Shown here piece by piece: positions 35,758 through 45,220 of a stretch of 64,000 bases of DNA. Made by a program: the position numbers and the translations under genes. This DNA is from Alphaproteobacteria bacterium (GTDB lineage Bacteria > Pseudomonadota > Alphaproteobacteria > Rhizobiales > Rhizobiaceae). The first letter of the stretch is position 1. The number at the start of each line of letters is the position of its first letter. A model generated the notes under the pieces. The model was not told the DNA's origin and did no database searches. It saw only the letters and a list, made by a program, of their open reading frames with translations. The stretch covers positions 62,001 through 126,000 of the forward strand of contig JANSYK010000001.1 of assembly GCA_024742485.1 (NCBI GenBank). Reading direction: 5' to 3'.

Positions 35758-38124
35758 ATGCAGACCTTGACGCCGTACCAGCGAAATCTCTGGAAGAGAA
35801 GCAGGAATCGGCCACCGAGCCTTGCAGAATCCTGTACTCGACTATCCAATTTTCTTGCGCACTCCGCCATCCGTCGCGCCATTGGCATCGGCCTATTGAC
35901 GGTTATGCTGATCGTGGCCTGGACTACCGCTTCATCCGCCATGCTGGCTGCGCAGAATGCCGAAATCACATGGAGTGCGCGGGCCGCGAGCGACAGTGAT
36001 GCGACATCGGCACAGGACGCACTGTTCATGACGCTCTATAACACCGGACGCCTCCCGCTGACATCCGTCGTGATCAACAAGGGCGAATATCCGGGCGACA
36101 CATTGCGCCGATCCGGCGCATGGGTTGGCAATCTGAGCGCAGCCTCTGACGCTCTCTTGTGCGATCTCAACCCGCGCATTTGCAGCCGCTCACGCCAGAC
36201 CGCAGGCAGCCGCGAGCAGCGCAGGGAAACAACACACCTTGCTGGGTTCAAAGTCAGCGGGTCGCCCCGATGGAAAGCGTCGGCCGGCGACAAGCTTGTC
36301 GTGCCGGACATTCTCATCGTGCAGATTTATCGCCAGGAAAATGGCAGCAACTTTCCGACCCGCAAGGATGCATTGGTCAGTGCAGATCAGATTTCCAGGG
36401 TGCCAGCCTGTCTCGACAATAGCCGGAAAATCTGTGTCACCGACTACCAATCAGCATCACAGGGTGTCACCGGCGAACAAACCAAATTGCGTCCGGTGAT
36501 CAAGGTTCAGCCGAAGTTTTCCAAAAACACCAAGGATGCGTTTGCGCTCGTGCCGCATCTGACGGCCCGTCTGAGCATACCGGAGCAGCAGATTTCCTAT
36601 TATGGAAGGCTTGCAAGGGCCGGCAAATATACATTTGACGATCCCGGATATACCCGTCTTCTTCGCGGAATCGGCGACAATATTCAGGGGAAGTTTGCCG
36701 GTGCCATCAAATCTCTGCCGGAGGAAGAACCGAAGTTTCAACTGCAGAAGGACTTTTTCGAGCAGTTTTTCAACGTCGCCCGCCACGGCCAGCCGAAACC
36801 GCATGAAAACGGTTTTCCCATCACCATTGCAGTGATCGATCACAAGCCCAACATCAAACATTGCGACTTTGAATCGGCCCGCATTGAGATGCTGCAAGAA
36901 CCGGGAACCTTTGCCGATCCGGACAGCGAAACAGCTCTTGCCGCTTCCTCCGGTGGCGAAGAAGCCGCACCAGGTACAGAGAATTGCGAAATATCGGAGA
37001 GCCCCTGGCTGCGGGAATTTCACGGCACCCACATTCTGGGTCTGGCTGCGGCACGTCGAAACAAGCGCGGCGGAGCCGGGTTGCTCAGCCATTTCGACAA
37101 TGTGTCCTTCAAGGTCATTCCGATCAACATTGACCGGTTGCGCGGAGACGAGAATTACGTGGCCGAACTGGCTGTGTCCATCCGGGAAGCGATTTTTGAT
37201 CACGGTGCAAAAATCATCAATCTGAGTTGGGCCTATACGCCGGTTGACGGCGGCGGACAGCGAGATGATATCCGGCAATTGATTGAGCAGACGAAGAACA
37301 GCGTGGTGTGGTTTGCCGCTGCGGGCAATGAGGGAAACAACGCCAATGATGGTGTCTGTAACACCAGGCCGGCCTGTTTCTCACATCCCAATGTTGCCGG
37401 CATTGTGGCTGTCGAACGTTCCAATGACGGGTCGGGTTTCAAGTTGCTCGGCGATGGAACGGAGACCAATATTGGCTGGCAGTCATTCGACTTGGCCGCT
37501 CCTGGCCGCAATATCTGGTCCACGGTGGGCGACCACGAAATGGCCGCCGCGTCCGGCACGTCACAGTCGACCATCATTGCGACATCCGCTGCGGCGCTGG
37601 TCATGTCGAAGGAAAACCTTACTCCGCGCGCCGCCATTGAACGCCTGGTCTACACGTCGAGCATCGTTCCAGCACTAAAACATGGCATGAATGGCGGCAT
37701 CGTGGATGTTTCCGCGGCGCTCAATTTCGAACGGGACCAACTCTGGCTCAACGATGGATGTGCCTATGCGGGCAGGGCGTTGTCGCTGAAATTCGACAAT
37801 GGTTCGGATCTGGTCAGTGGCGACTTCGTGATAGACAGCGAAGACCCCGTAACAGCTGAAAGCCTCGGTGCGGTCCATTTCAACCTGGCCGAAACGCGTC
37901 GGCTTTTTTTCGATGCACAAAATGACAGCTATATCGGCTTCTTCGTTCGCGCCAACACCGAGGTCCTGCGTCGCGTCAATGGCGATTTCGGGACAAAACG
38001 CGACAAACGAATCCTGCGGTTTCAGATCGCCTCCGGCCGTGGAGAAAACTGTAGATCCGGTCCGGGCAAGATTTCGGTGACCGTCGATCAGATCAAGGAC
38101 TTCATCCGGCGGGCAAGATCATGA
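35758..38124 (+). CDS. Membrane-anchored subtilisin-like (S8) serine protease
   Basis: A 788-residue protein. A hydrophobic segment (about 41-63) acts as an anchor or uncleaved signal after a basic 40-residue cytoplasmic tail. Residues ~65-350 form a long N-terminal part; one stretch, INKGEYPGDTL...ALLCDLNPRIC, resembles a LysM motif. The S8 domain (about 352-670) has the catalytic triad D361 (IAVIDHKPN), H422 (FHGTHILGL) and S602 (SGTSQSTI), plus oxyanion N524 (AAGNEGNN). A ~120-residue C-terminal extension follows. The active site should face the periplasm. Its stop overlaps the ATG of a trypsin-like protease gene, implying a paired function. Targets are unknown. Confidence 0.87.
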   Translation: MQTLTPYQRNLWKRSRNRPPSLAESCTRLSNFLAHSAIRRAIGIGLLTVMLIVAWTTASSAMLAAQNAEITWSARAASDSDATSAQDALFMTLYNTGRLPLTSVVINKGEYPGDTLRRSGAWVGNLSAASDALLCDLNPRICSRSRQTAGSREQRRETTHLAGFKVSGSPRWKASAGDKLVVPDILIVQIYRQENGSNFPTRKDALVSADQISRVPACLDNSRKICVTDYQSASQGVTGEQTKLRPVIKVQPKFSKNTKDAFALVPHLTARLSIPEQQISYYGRLARAGKYTFDDPGYTRLLRGIGDNIQGKFAGAIKSLPEEEPKFQLQKDFFEQFFNVARHGQPKPHENGFPITIAVIDHKPNIKHCDFESARIEMLQEPGTFADPDSETALAASSGGEEAAPGTENCEISESPWLREFHGTHILGLAAARRNKRGGAGLLSHFDNVSFKVIPINIDRLRGDENYVAELAVSIREAIFDHGAKIINLSWAYTPVDGGGQRDDIRQLIEQTKNSVVWFAAAGNEGNNANDGVCNTRPACFSHPNVAGIVAVERSNDGSGFKLLGDGTETNIGWQSFDLAAPGRNIWSTVGDHEMAAASGTSQSTIIATSAAALVMSKENLTPRAAIERLVYTSSIVPALKHGMNGGIVDVSAALNFERDQLWLNDGCAYAGRALSLKFDNGSDLVSGDFVIDSEDPVTAESLGAVHFNLAETRRLFFDAQNDSYIGFFVRANTEVLRRVNGDFGTKRDKRILRFQIASGRGENCRSGPGKISVTVDQIKDFIRRARS

Positions 38125-39602
38125 AACGCTGGGATCAAATGAGCCGTATCTTTGCGGTGTTGATGGTGATGTCGGTGACATCAACTGTGACCATACCGGA
38201 TGCACAGGCCCAACCGGCTCCATTTGCCCAGGGGCCAGTCGTGTCGCTTGATGTCAAATTTCCTCCAGACAATGCCGCTGCGCTGTTCAACAGCACCATT
38301 GTCTGGACATTCAACCGGAGCCTACCGTTTCACAACAGTACGCTCCCGCAGACCTCGCGTATTTTCCTCGACGATATTGTTGTCAAAGGTCAGGGCGACT
38401 ATTCGATCGACATTGCCGACGGATTGGGGAATATCCAGGAAACGTTTCGTTTTGAAGAGCTGATAACCCGTACCGGGATCTGGTCCAAGGTCTTGTCCGG
38501 CGGCTCCCTGTCGGTCCGCGTCCGCGGTCAGGATGCGGCTGAAAAACTCTCTTTTCGTCTGACCCGCATTGCCTATGATTTTGATGCGCTGGCGGAAAAA
38601 TCCCTGGTGGGTGCAATCAACGGCTTGACGGATGTTGCCCTGTATACGGGCCCGATGTCGGAGGAGCTGGCACGGATCGCACCCTCGGTCGCAAAACTCG
38701 AATACATCAAGGACGGTTCGAAATTCACCTGCTCGGGATTTCTGGTCGATCCGCAACGGATGGTTACCAATGCCCATTGCATCGATAGCCAGGCGCTGTG
38801 TGACACGGCGATTGCGATTTTCAATTACCAGAAACTGTCCCATGGAGGTATTTCGCTCGGGCAGCAATACCGTTGCACTGACTTTCTCGGTGCTGACAAA
38901 ACAATCGACGCAGCCGCATTTACTCTTGCCGAGCGTCCAGTGGATGATGATGCCGGGCGGCAGCCCATTGTCTTCGGTGAAACGCCACTTTCGTCATCGG
39001 AGCCCCTGCTGCTGATTCAGCATCCCGGTGGCAGCCCGAAAATGGTCTCCGTCGAGGGGTGCATGGCCTCGACCCTGCCGCAAACGCCAGGTGACGATGG
39101 CGACTTGTCGGTCAGCAATTTCGAACATGGTTGCGACACCGAGCAGGGCAGTTCCGGTTCGCCTTTGCTGCGGGCCAACGGGAAACTGGTTGGGTTGCAC
39201 AAGATCGGCCACGGTGCGGAAGCCGACTCCGGACGGCACAACACGGCCGTGGATGCCAATGTTTTGCGGGCCTGGTTACAGAAGACGGAGATATTGCCGT
39301 CAAGCGATAATGCGGAGGAAGCGATCATGGCTGCGTCAGAAAACAGCACACCGCCACCGGTCAGCATCGAATCCGAGGAGGGCAATGCCGGGCAGGGCAT
39401 GCCCAATGCCGAATGTGACGACGTCAATCCCGACAACTGTCCGGAACAGTTTCGTGTTCCCGACGATCTCAAGGACGCCAAACCGTTGCCTATGCCGACG
39501 GTTGATGACGAGGATCCAACAGAAATGAAAGGAGATGCACCCGCCGAAGACGGCGAATCCCGGAGTGAACCGGGATCGACAGGCTCCGGCACCACTGAAT
39601 AA
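38121..39602 (+). CDS. Secreted trypsin-like (S1) serine protease with N-terminal beta domain and acidic tail
   Basis: A 493-residue protein with a signal peptide ending near residue 30 (AQA). Residues ~40-155 look like a beta-rich accessory domain that I do not recognise. The S1 domain (about 185-390) has H219 (VTNAHC), D263 (TIDAAAF) and S345 (EQGSSGSPLL). A ~100-residue C-terminal tail is Pro/Asp/Glu-rich (VDDEDPTEMKGDAPAEDGE) and looks disordered. Cysteines in CSGF, NAHC, RCTD, EGCM and HGCD suggest disulfides, so it acts outside the cytoplasm. Translational coupling to the S8 protease suggests activation or complex formation between the two; that is inference. Confidence 0.87.
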   Translation: MKRWDQMSRIFAVLMVMSVTSTVTIPDAQAQPAPFAQGPVVSLDVKFPPDNAAALFNSTIVWTFNRSLPFHNSTLPQTSRIFLDDIVVKGQGDYSIDIADGLGNIQETFRFEELITRTGIWSKVLSGGSLSVRVRGQDAAEKLSFRLTRIAYDFDALAEKSLVGAINGLTDVALYTGPMSEELARIAPSVAKLEYIKDGSKFTCSGFLVDPQRMVTNAHCIDSQALCDTAIAIFNYQKLSHGGISLGQQYRCTDFLGADKTIDAAAFTLAERPVDDDAGRQPIVFGETPLSSSEPLLLIQHPGGSPKMVSVEGCMASTLPQTPGDDGDLSVSNFEHGCDTEQGSSGSPLLRANGKLVGLHKIGHGAEADSGRHNTAVDANVLRAWLQKTEILPSSDNAEEAIMAASENSTPPPVSIESEEGNAGQGMPNAECDDVNPDNCPEQFRVPDDLKDAKPLPMPTVDDEDPTEMKGDAPAEDGESRSEPGSTGSGTTE

Positions 39603-39719
39603 TTCTGGAAGAACGGGTGGGGCACCTGAGTTCCGGTGGCGAGAGGAATCCGTTTGCGCTTTCGAAGCTGCCGACCATGACCCGCGAGGGTCGAACACTA
39701 ACACCCGAAGGAGTCCGAT

Positions 39720-40880
39720 ATGGCTTATTCCACCAGACTGAAACAAATCTCTTTGATCACCATCGCGACGGTCGTATTCGCCGCCGCGCCATCGGTCAAA
39801 ACCATGGCCCAGGCACCTGAGCCGGTTCAGATCGAAAATGAGCAGGCCGCACCCGTCGCAGCCCGCGACCCGGAAGGGCACTGGACGCCACAAGTTCTCT
39901 TTGAGGCCGAATTGCTGCCCTTGCCCGAACCGACAGAATCTTTCTCGAGCATCACCGAAAATATCGAGGAAACCAACTCCAACGAACCAAGTGTGATTGA
40001 TAATGGTGCCTACACAGAAGACAGCGGCGTTGAGCCGGATATGGAGGATATGCTTTTCAGCGAAGCACGTCCGCCGGTGGTCAATGAAGACTCGCAACCC
40101 GAAGCGGCCGGTACGGCCGGAGCCTATTTCTCAAGCTCCAGATTGGTTCCAACGTCCGCACGTGTACAATACCCATATCGCGTGCACGGAAAGCTCTTCT
40201 TTTCCAAGCCGGGCGGTGGCAACTTCATCTGCTCGGGCACGGTCATCAAACCGCGCCTCATCCTGACGGCGGGCCATTGTGTCCATCGCGGTTCGGGTGG
40301 TTCGGGTGGCTTCTACAATCGCTTCCTGTTTGTTCCGGCCTATCATAATGGCCAGGCGCCTTATCAGGCCTGGAACTGGCGCTGGGCGGTAACAACCGGC
40401 TCATGGGCAGGCTCCAACGGCAATGTGCCGAACCGGGCTGATTTCGCGATCATAGAGGTGGCTGACCGTCGCTTCGGCAACCAGATGCGCAAGATTGGTG
40501 AAGTGACGGGTTGGGCCGGTTATCGCACCAATGCCCTGTTTCCGAACCACACCAAGAAGATTGGTTACCCGGGAAATCACGACCGTGGGGAAATCATGCA
40601 CCAGGTTGATTCCCAGAGCCACCAGCGTGCGGCTCAAAATACGGTCCTTTACGGTTCCGACATGCGTGGCGGATCATCCGGTGGCGGCTGGGTCGAGAAC
40701 TTTGGTGTCAAAGCACAAGGCCAGCAGGGCGCCCGGTTTAATTCTCCGAACCGCGTTGTCGGTGTCACATCCTATGGTTACGTCAACCAGGGTCCGAAGG
40801 TTCAGGGAAGCTCGATCCTCAACAATGAGTTCATCCAGATCCTGAACATGGCTTGCGCCCACCGTGCCGGCAACTGCTGA
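39720..40880 (+). CDS. Secreted trypsin-like serine peptidase (glutamyl-endopeptidase/V8-like)
   Basis: A 386-residue protein with a signal peptide (cleavage near residue 30, TMAQA). An acidic, probably disordered segment of about 100 residues (NIEETNSNEPSVIDN, EPDMEDMLFSEARP) may be a propeptide. The catalytic domain (about 145-380) has H186 (LTAGHCVH), D241 (NRADFAIIEV) and S320 (MRGGSSGGGW), close to the V8/COG3591 group. A GAAGGAG ribosome site lies just upstream. It is 117 bases after the first S1 protease gene and before a strong terminator, so it probably shares their transcript. Confidence 0.88.
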   Translation: MAYSTRLKQISLITIATVVFAAAPSVKTMAQAPEPVQIENEQAAPVAARDPEGHWTPQVLFEAELLPLPEPTESFSSITENIEETNSNEPSVIDNGAYTEDSGVEPDMEDMLFSEARPPVVNEDSQPEAAGTAGAYFSSSRLVPTSARVQYPYRVHGKLFFSKPGGGNFICSGTVIKPRLILTAGHCVHRGSGGSGGFYNRFLFVPAYHNGQAPYQAWNWRWAVTTGSWAGSNGNVPNRADFAIIEVADRRFGNQMRKIGEVTGWAGYRTNALFPNHTKKIGYPGNHDRGEIMHQVDSQSHQRAAQNTVLYGSDMRGGSSGGGWVENFGVKAQGQQGARFNSPNRVVGVTSYGYVNQGPKVQGSSILNNEFIQILNMACAHRAGNC

Positions 40881-40914
40881 CACAACGGCATAAGAACGTG
40901 CCTCCCAAGGCCGT

Positions 40915-40947
40915 GCGTCCGGACTTCGGTCCGGGCGCCTTTATTTT
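40915..40947 (+). terminator. Rho-independent terminator of the protease locus
   Basis: A 10-bp stem (GCGTCCGGAC / GTCCGGGCGC, one G-T pair) with a TTCG loop is followed by CTTTATTTT. It stands 35 bases after the last protease stop. On the other strand there is no T run, so it terminates rightward transcription only. Confidence 0.92.
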
Positions 40948-40997
40948 GAGGTGTTCTCACATCGCAGGTCGGCTGCAATCATCGCGGCACAGGGTCC

Positions 40998-41792
40998 TCA
41001 CTCGGCGAATGCCTCATCGGACATTTCAACAAGTGTCTCAAAAATCGCCGGTGCTCCCGCAACGACACGTCCGCCATGGACAAGCATGTCATCAGCGCTC
41101 TGCCGCTCAACCATCCCGCCAGCCTCGGCGATGAGCAACTGCCCAGCCAGGCAATCCCATGCATTCATGTGCGGTTCTGAATAGCCGATCAGGCGGCCCG
41201 ATGCGACATAGGCGAGCATGAGTGCTCCAGAGGCGTTGCGATAGAAAAGGCCGCCATGGTCCACCAGCAATTCGATGAAGCGTGTCACCAGTTGCCCATT
41301 GGTGCGTCCGTTTATTCCGACACCCGTGTTGCCGTCATCCAGCCCATTTGTCGTTGCGACATGCATCCGGGCATCGTTGAGAAATGCCCCGTTGCCCAAA
41401 GCGCAGGAAAACAACTCGTCATGACAGGGTTCATAAATGGCGCCAATCTTCGTCTGGTCCTGATGCACGCAAGCAATGGCGACGCACCAGGCTGGAATAC
41501 TGCGCACAAAATTTGCGGTACCGTCGATCGGGTCGATGACCCAGACGAATCCGGACGAACCGGTAACATCGTCATGCTCTTCTCCAACGATGCCGTCATT
41601 GGGGAACGCATCGGAAAGTCGCCCCCGGATAAACAGTTCGACCTCGCGGTCTGCATTGGAAACGAGGTCCTGGGTTCCCTTTTGCTCGATCACCAGTTCG
41701 CCGATCGACCGAAAGTAGGTCATGCCCAATTCGCCCGCCTCGCGTGCCAGGTTCTTCGCCAGATCAAGGCGCTCCATCAAATCATCGGTCAA
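40998..41792 (-). CDS. Inositol monophosphatase family sugar-phosphate phosphatase
   Basis: A metal-dependent phosphatase of about 264 residues. The motif GIVGEEHDD (metal-binding glutamates) and WVIDPIDGTANFVRSIPAW (DPxDGT) are complete, and the C-terminal NAWDCLAGQLLIAEAGG (WD) motif is present. A TTG at 41792 has GGAG 8 bases upstream; an ATG at 41777 (259 residues) has none, so the TTG is slightly preferred. It is the last gene downstream of an AfuABC-type importer. In that setting it would dephosphorylate an imported sugar phosphate, though inositol-1-phosphate, fructose-1,6-bisphosphate or histidinol phosphate are other family substrates. Confidence 0.85.
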   Translation of the reverse strand: MTDDLMERLDLAKNLAREAGELGMTYFRSIGELVIEQKGTQDLVSNADREVELFIRGRLSDAFPNDGIVGEEHDDVTGSSGFVWVIDPIDGTANFVRSIPAWCVAIACVHQDQTKIGAIYEPCHDELFSCALGNGAFLNDARMHVATTNGLDDGNTGVGINGRTNGQLVTRFIELLVDHGGLFYRNASGALMLAYVASGRLIGYSEPHMNAWDCLAGQLLIAEAGGMVERQSADDMLVHGGRVVAGAPAIFETLVEMSDEAFAE

Positions 41793-41897
41793 TCGGGATG
41801 CTCCATGCGCATGGTGAGTCGGTGTTGCTCGACCGAGATAGCACAAACGGACAATGTTTGTGTTGCTAGCTGTATTCCGGGCCGGAGGTCGTCGGTG

Positions 41898-42974
41898 TCA
41901 ATCCGCCAACAACACCGGTCCACCAGAAGCAAAGGTGATACTGACTGTGTCGCCTGTTGAGAGCGGGCTGTTGACATCGCCGGTCGTTGCAAACATCTCG
42001 CCATGGTCGGTTGCAAGCGTGAATTCGAGATGTTTGCCCACATAGGTCTGACGCAGGATCGTACCCGCAATCGAATTGTCCCGATCTGCCTCATGGAGTT
42101 CGATCCGATTGGGCCGGATGCCGATAAAGGCCTTTCCGGGTTCGAGCCCGCTCGATGGCAACCGAAGCTCATACTGACCGATCCGGACATCGGCAACGTC
42201 GCCGGTTATGGTGAGCACAGTGCAATCAAGTATATTGGCCTCGCCAATGAAGTCAGCGACAAACCGGTTGGCCGGCGCATCATACAGCTCGCGCGGAGTG
42301 CCGTCCTGCGCAATAACGGCATTGTTCATGACAATAATGCGGTCCGAGACAGCCAGCGCTTCTTCCTGATCATGGGTCACATAAACAACGGTCAATCCGA
42401 GGTTCTGTTGAATTTCACGGATTTCCTCGCGCACCTGGCGCCGCAGTTTCGCATCAAGATTGGACAGCGGTTCGTCAAACAGCAGCACCTGCGGTTCGAG
42501 GACGAGAGCACGGGCGACAGCCACGCGCTGCTGCTGCCCGCCCGACAATTCGCTGGGAAGACGATCCCCGTATCCGGACAGGCCGACCAGGTTTAGACCA
42601 GCCTCGGCCCGTTCACGGGTTTCAGCTTTCCGGAAGCCGGAAAATTTGAGGCCGTAAGAGACATTTTCCAGCACCGTCATGTGCGGAAACAGCGCGTAGG
42701 ACTGAAAGACCATTGACACATCCCGATCCGTTGCCGGTAGATTGGTCACATCCTTGTCACCGATTTTTATGGTGCCGCTGCTCGACATCTCCAATCCTGC
42801 GATCAATCGAAGGGTGGTTGTTTTACCGCAGCCAGATGGTCCCAGCAGGGTTACCAGGGTTCCGGCTGCGATATCGACCGAGATATCGTCGACCGCACGA
42901 ACGTCGGTGCCGTAGATTTTGGTGACGCCACGAAACGACACCGATGCGGCGTTCTGGTTTCCGGTCAGTGTCAT
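41898..42974 (-). CDS. ABC transporter ATP-binding protein, AfuC/FbpC (PotA-like) type
   Basis: A 358-residue ATPase with an ABC domain followed by a C-terminal TOBE/OB regulatory domain. Walker A is GPSGCGKTT (about residues 45-53), the signature LSGGQQQRVAVARAL and Walker B VLLFDEPLSNLDAKLR. The region IGIRPNRIELHEAD and TYVGKHLEFTLATDHGEMFATT mark the TOBE domain. The start overlaps the permease stop by ATGA. It energises the permease and binding protein encoded just upstream. Confidence 0.93.
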   Translation of the reverse strand: MTLTGNQNAASVSFRGVTKIYGTDVRAVDDISVDIAAGTLVTLLGPSGCGKTTTLRLIAGLEMSSSGTIKIGDKDVTNLPATDRDVSMVFQSYALFPHMTVLENVSYGLKFSGFRKAETRERAEAGLNLVGLSGYGDRLPSELSGGQQQRVAVARALVLEPQVLLFDEPLSNLDAKLRRQVREEIREIQQNLGLTVVYVTHDQEEALAVSDRIIVMNNAVIAQDGTPRELYDAPANRFVADFIGEANILDCTVLTITGDVADVRIGQYELRLPSSGLEPGKAFIGIRPNRIELHEADRDNSIAGTILRQTYVGKHLEFTLATDHGEMFATTGDVNSPLSTGDTVSITFASGGPVLLAD

Positions 42975-45199
42975 GGTGTCTCCGCGAGATTGGTTCGAGA
43001 TTGGCTCATCCTGCGCCCGACATTGGTCCGGCCGACCAGTATCTGCAGCAATCCGACCGCCGCAAGCATGACCACAATCAGTGATGTGGAATAGGCAATG
43101 GCCAGGCCATAATCATTGTTTTCGACACGGCCGATAATGTAACTCGTGGCCATGTTGTAGTCCGCGCTGACGAGAAATATGACGGCTGAAATGGCCGTCA
43201 TGGCGCGAACGAATGAATAAACGAGTGCGGCCAGAATGGCCGGTTTGAGAAGCGGCAGGATAACATTCAGAAAGGTTTGCCAGGAATTGGCGCCGAGTGT
43301 CAGGGACGACTCGTCGAGACTCTTGTCCAACTGGGACATGGAGGCGATTCCTGCCCTTACGCCCACCGGCATATTGCGAAAGATGAAACTCACGACGAGA
43401 ATGATGCCGGTGCCCGTGATTTCAATCGGTGGAACATTGAACGCCAGTATATAGCTGACGCCAATCACCGTGCCCGGTATGGCAAAACTGAGCATCGTCC
43501 CGAACTCGAACGCATTTTTTCCGGCAAAATTCTGTCGGGTCAGCAAATAGGCGGTCACAAGGCCAACGATGGCCGTCAATGGCGCGGCCATTGCTGCAAT
43601 TTGCAGGGTGGTCCAGAACGAATCCCAAGCTGAACCCGTCCATCGAATGCCTTCCTCTCCAAACTTCATGGCAAAGGCGGTCAGGTAATGCTTGAAGGTC
43701 AGATCATTGTTGACGCCCCAGAGCTCGACGAAGGAACCATAGATGATCATCATGTAGATCGTAGCAGTAAACACGGTCCAGATACCTGCCACGAGCAGAA
43801 CGGGAATGGACAGGCCACTGGGGAGCAGGGGGTGGACACCAGAATCCCCTTTCCCGGTCATGGTCGTATAGGATTTCTTGCCCAGCCAGAAGCGCTGCGC
43901 ATAGAAGGCGCCGAGCGTGAAGGCCAGCAGCACAAGCGCCAGCACCGCCGCTCGGCCCTGGTCATATTGCGCTCCGACAATCGCAAAGAAGATCTCGGTC
44001 GACAGCACATCGAAATTTCCACCCAGCACCAGCGGGTTGCCAAAATCGGCCATGCTTTCAATGAATCCAAGCAAAAACGCATTGGCCAGACCGGGCCGCA
44101 TGAGCGGCAGGGAAACGGTGCGGAATGTGTTCCAACGGTTGGCCCGCAAAGTCTGCGCGGCTTCCTCCATTGACGGGCTCACACCTTCCACCACGCCGAT
44201 CAGGACAAGAAAGGCAATAGGCGTGAAGGCCAGCAATTGGGCAATCAGAACGCCAGGCAGCCCGTAGACCCAACGCCCGGGCGTAACGTCAATCAAGTCT
44301 GCCACAAAGCGCGTAATCGTGCCCGATTGTCCAAACAGAAGAATGATCGCCAGACCGATGACAAAGGGCGGGGTGATGATTGGCAATACGGTCATGGCCC
44401 GCAATGACCGTTTGAAGCGGAAGCCTGTCCGGGTCACAACAAGGGCGAAAATCAGACCGAGTATTGTTGTCAGGGCACCAACCAGAATTGCCAGGATAAG
44501 GGAATTCCAGGCCGCGCCGCACCGACCGCCGGAAAGGCAGCCAAGCCCCCACAGGCGCCGGTCGGTGAATTTTTCAACGAACACGACAATGGAATAGGTG
44601 TTGTCCTGCGTAATGAAGGCGGACGCCAGCATATTGAGAATGGGATAGAAAACGAAAATCGTGACAATGGCGATTACGAAGCCGATGGCGCCAACCACGA
44701 ATATATCACCATTGACCGCACCACGAGCCGCAATGCCCTGTGTGAAGAAAAACAGGAATGCCGTGGCAACCAGCAAGCCGCCATAACCCATGCCGAATTG
44801 GCGGTCGCCGAGTGGCCCAAACAGCGTTTCGAGCCATCCCAGCTGCCAACCTCTGATGCCGATGGAAAAACCCTGTGCAATCAACCAGGCAAAGCCCAGC
44901 GCTCCGCAGAGGATCAATATGGTCGCATAGGCCTGATCATCCCGTTTCTTGCCGACTGCCAGCAGCGGACCGGCCAAAAAGGGTATGATTGGTGCCAGCC
45001 ACAGCTTTTCACCCTGCAGGACGAGAAAGAGCCCCGGAGCCACATCACCATCGAAGGGAAAGCCCTCAAACAGCCAGGCAAAGGAGAAAAAACCGTCCTC
45101 GATCCCGTACCAGGGCACGATGCAAAAACCCGCCCAACCGACAATCATCCACAGGACAAGCGTCGATCGGGCGGTTTTGTTGAGGGCGGTGCGTCTCAC
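42971..45199 (-). CDS. ABC transporter permease, AfuB/FbpB type (two-domain)
   Basis: A 742-residue permease with two BPD_transp_1 halves in one chain, about twelve or more membrane helices. Coupling loops are seen in each half: VVEGVSPSMEEAAQTLRANRWNTFRTVSLPLMRPGLANAFLLGF and GIASMSQLDKSLDESSLTLGANSWQTFLNVILPLLKPAILAAL. The first ~200 residues carry extra helices and a loop beyond the basic fold. It is translationally coupled to the ATPase gene and 21 bases downstream of the binding-protein gene. Together they form a single-substrate importer. Confidence 0.93.
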   Translation of the reverse strand: MRRTALNKTARSTLVLWMIVGWAGFCIVPWYGIEDGFFSFAWLFEGFPFDGDVAPGLFLVLQGEKLWLAPIIPFLAGPLLAVGKKRDDQAYATILILCGALGFAWLIAQGFSIGIRGWQLGWLETLFGPLGDRQFGMGYGGLLVATAFLFFFTQGIAARGAVNGDIFVVGAIGFVIAIVTIFVFYPILNMLASAFITQDNTYSIVVFVEKFTDRRLWGLGCLSGGRCGAAWNSLILAILVGALTTILGLIFALVVTRTGFRFKRSLRAMTVLPIITPPFVIGLAIILLFGQSGTITRFVADLIDVTPGRWVYGLPGVLIAQLLAFTPIAFLVLIGVVEGVSPSMEEAAQTLRANRWNTFRTVSLPLMRPGLANAFLLGFIESMADFGNPLVLGGNFDVLSTEIFFAIVGAQYDQGRAAVLALVLLAFTLGAFYAQRFWLGKKSYTTMTGKGDSGVHPLLPSGLSIPVLLVAGIWTVFTATIYMMIIYGSFVELWGVNNDLTFKHYLTAFAMKFGEEGIRWTGSAWDSFWTTLQIAAMAAPLTAIVGLVTAYLLTRQNFAGKNAFEFGTMLSFAIPGTVIGVSYILAFNVPPIEITGTGIILVVSFIFRNMPVGVRAGIASMSQLDKSLDESSLTLGANSWQTFLNVILPLLKPAILAALVYSFVRAMTAISAVIFLVSADYNMATSYIIGRVENNDYGLAIAYSTSLIVVMLAAVGLLQILVGRTNVGRRMSQSRTNLAETP

Positions 45200-45220
45200 C
45201 GTGTACGCTTGTGTAGACGC

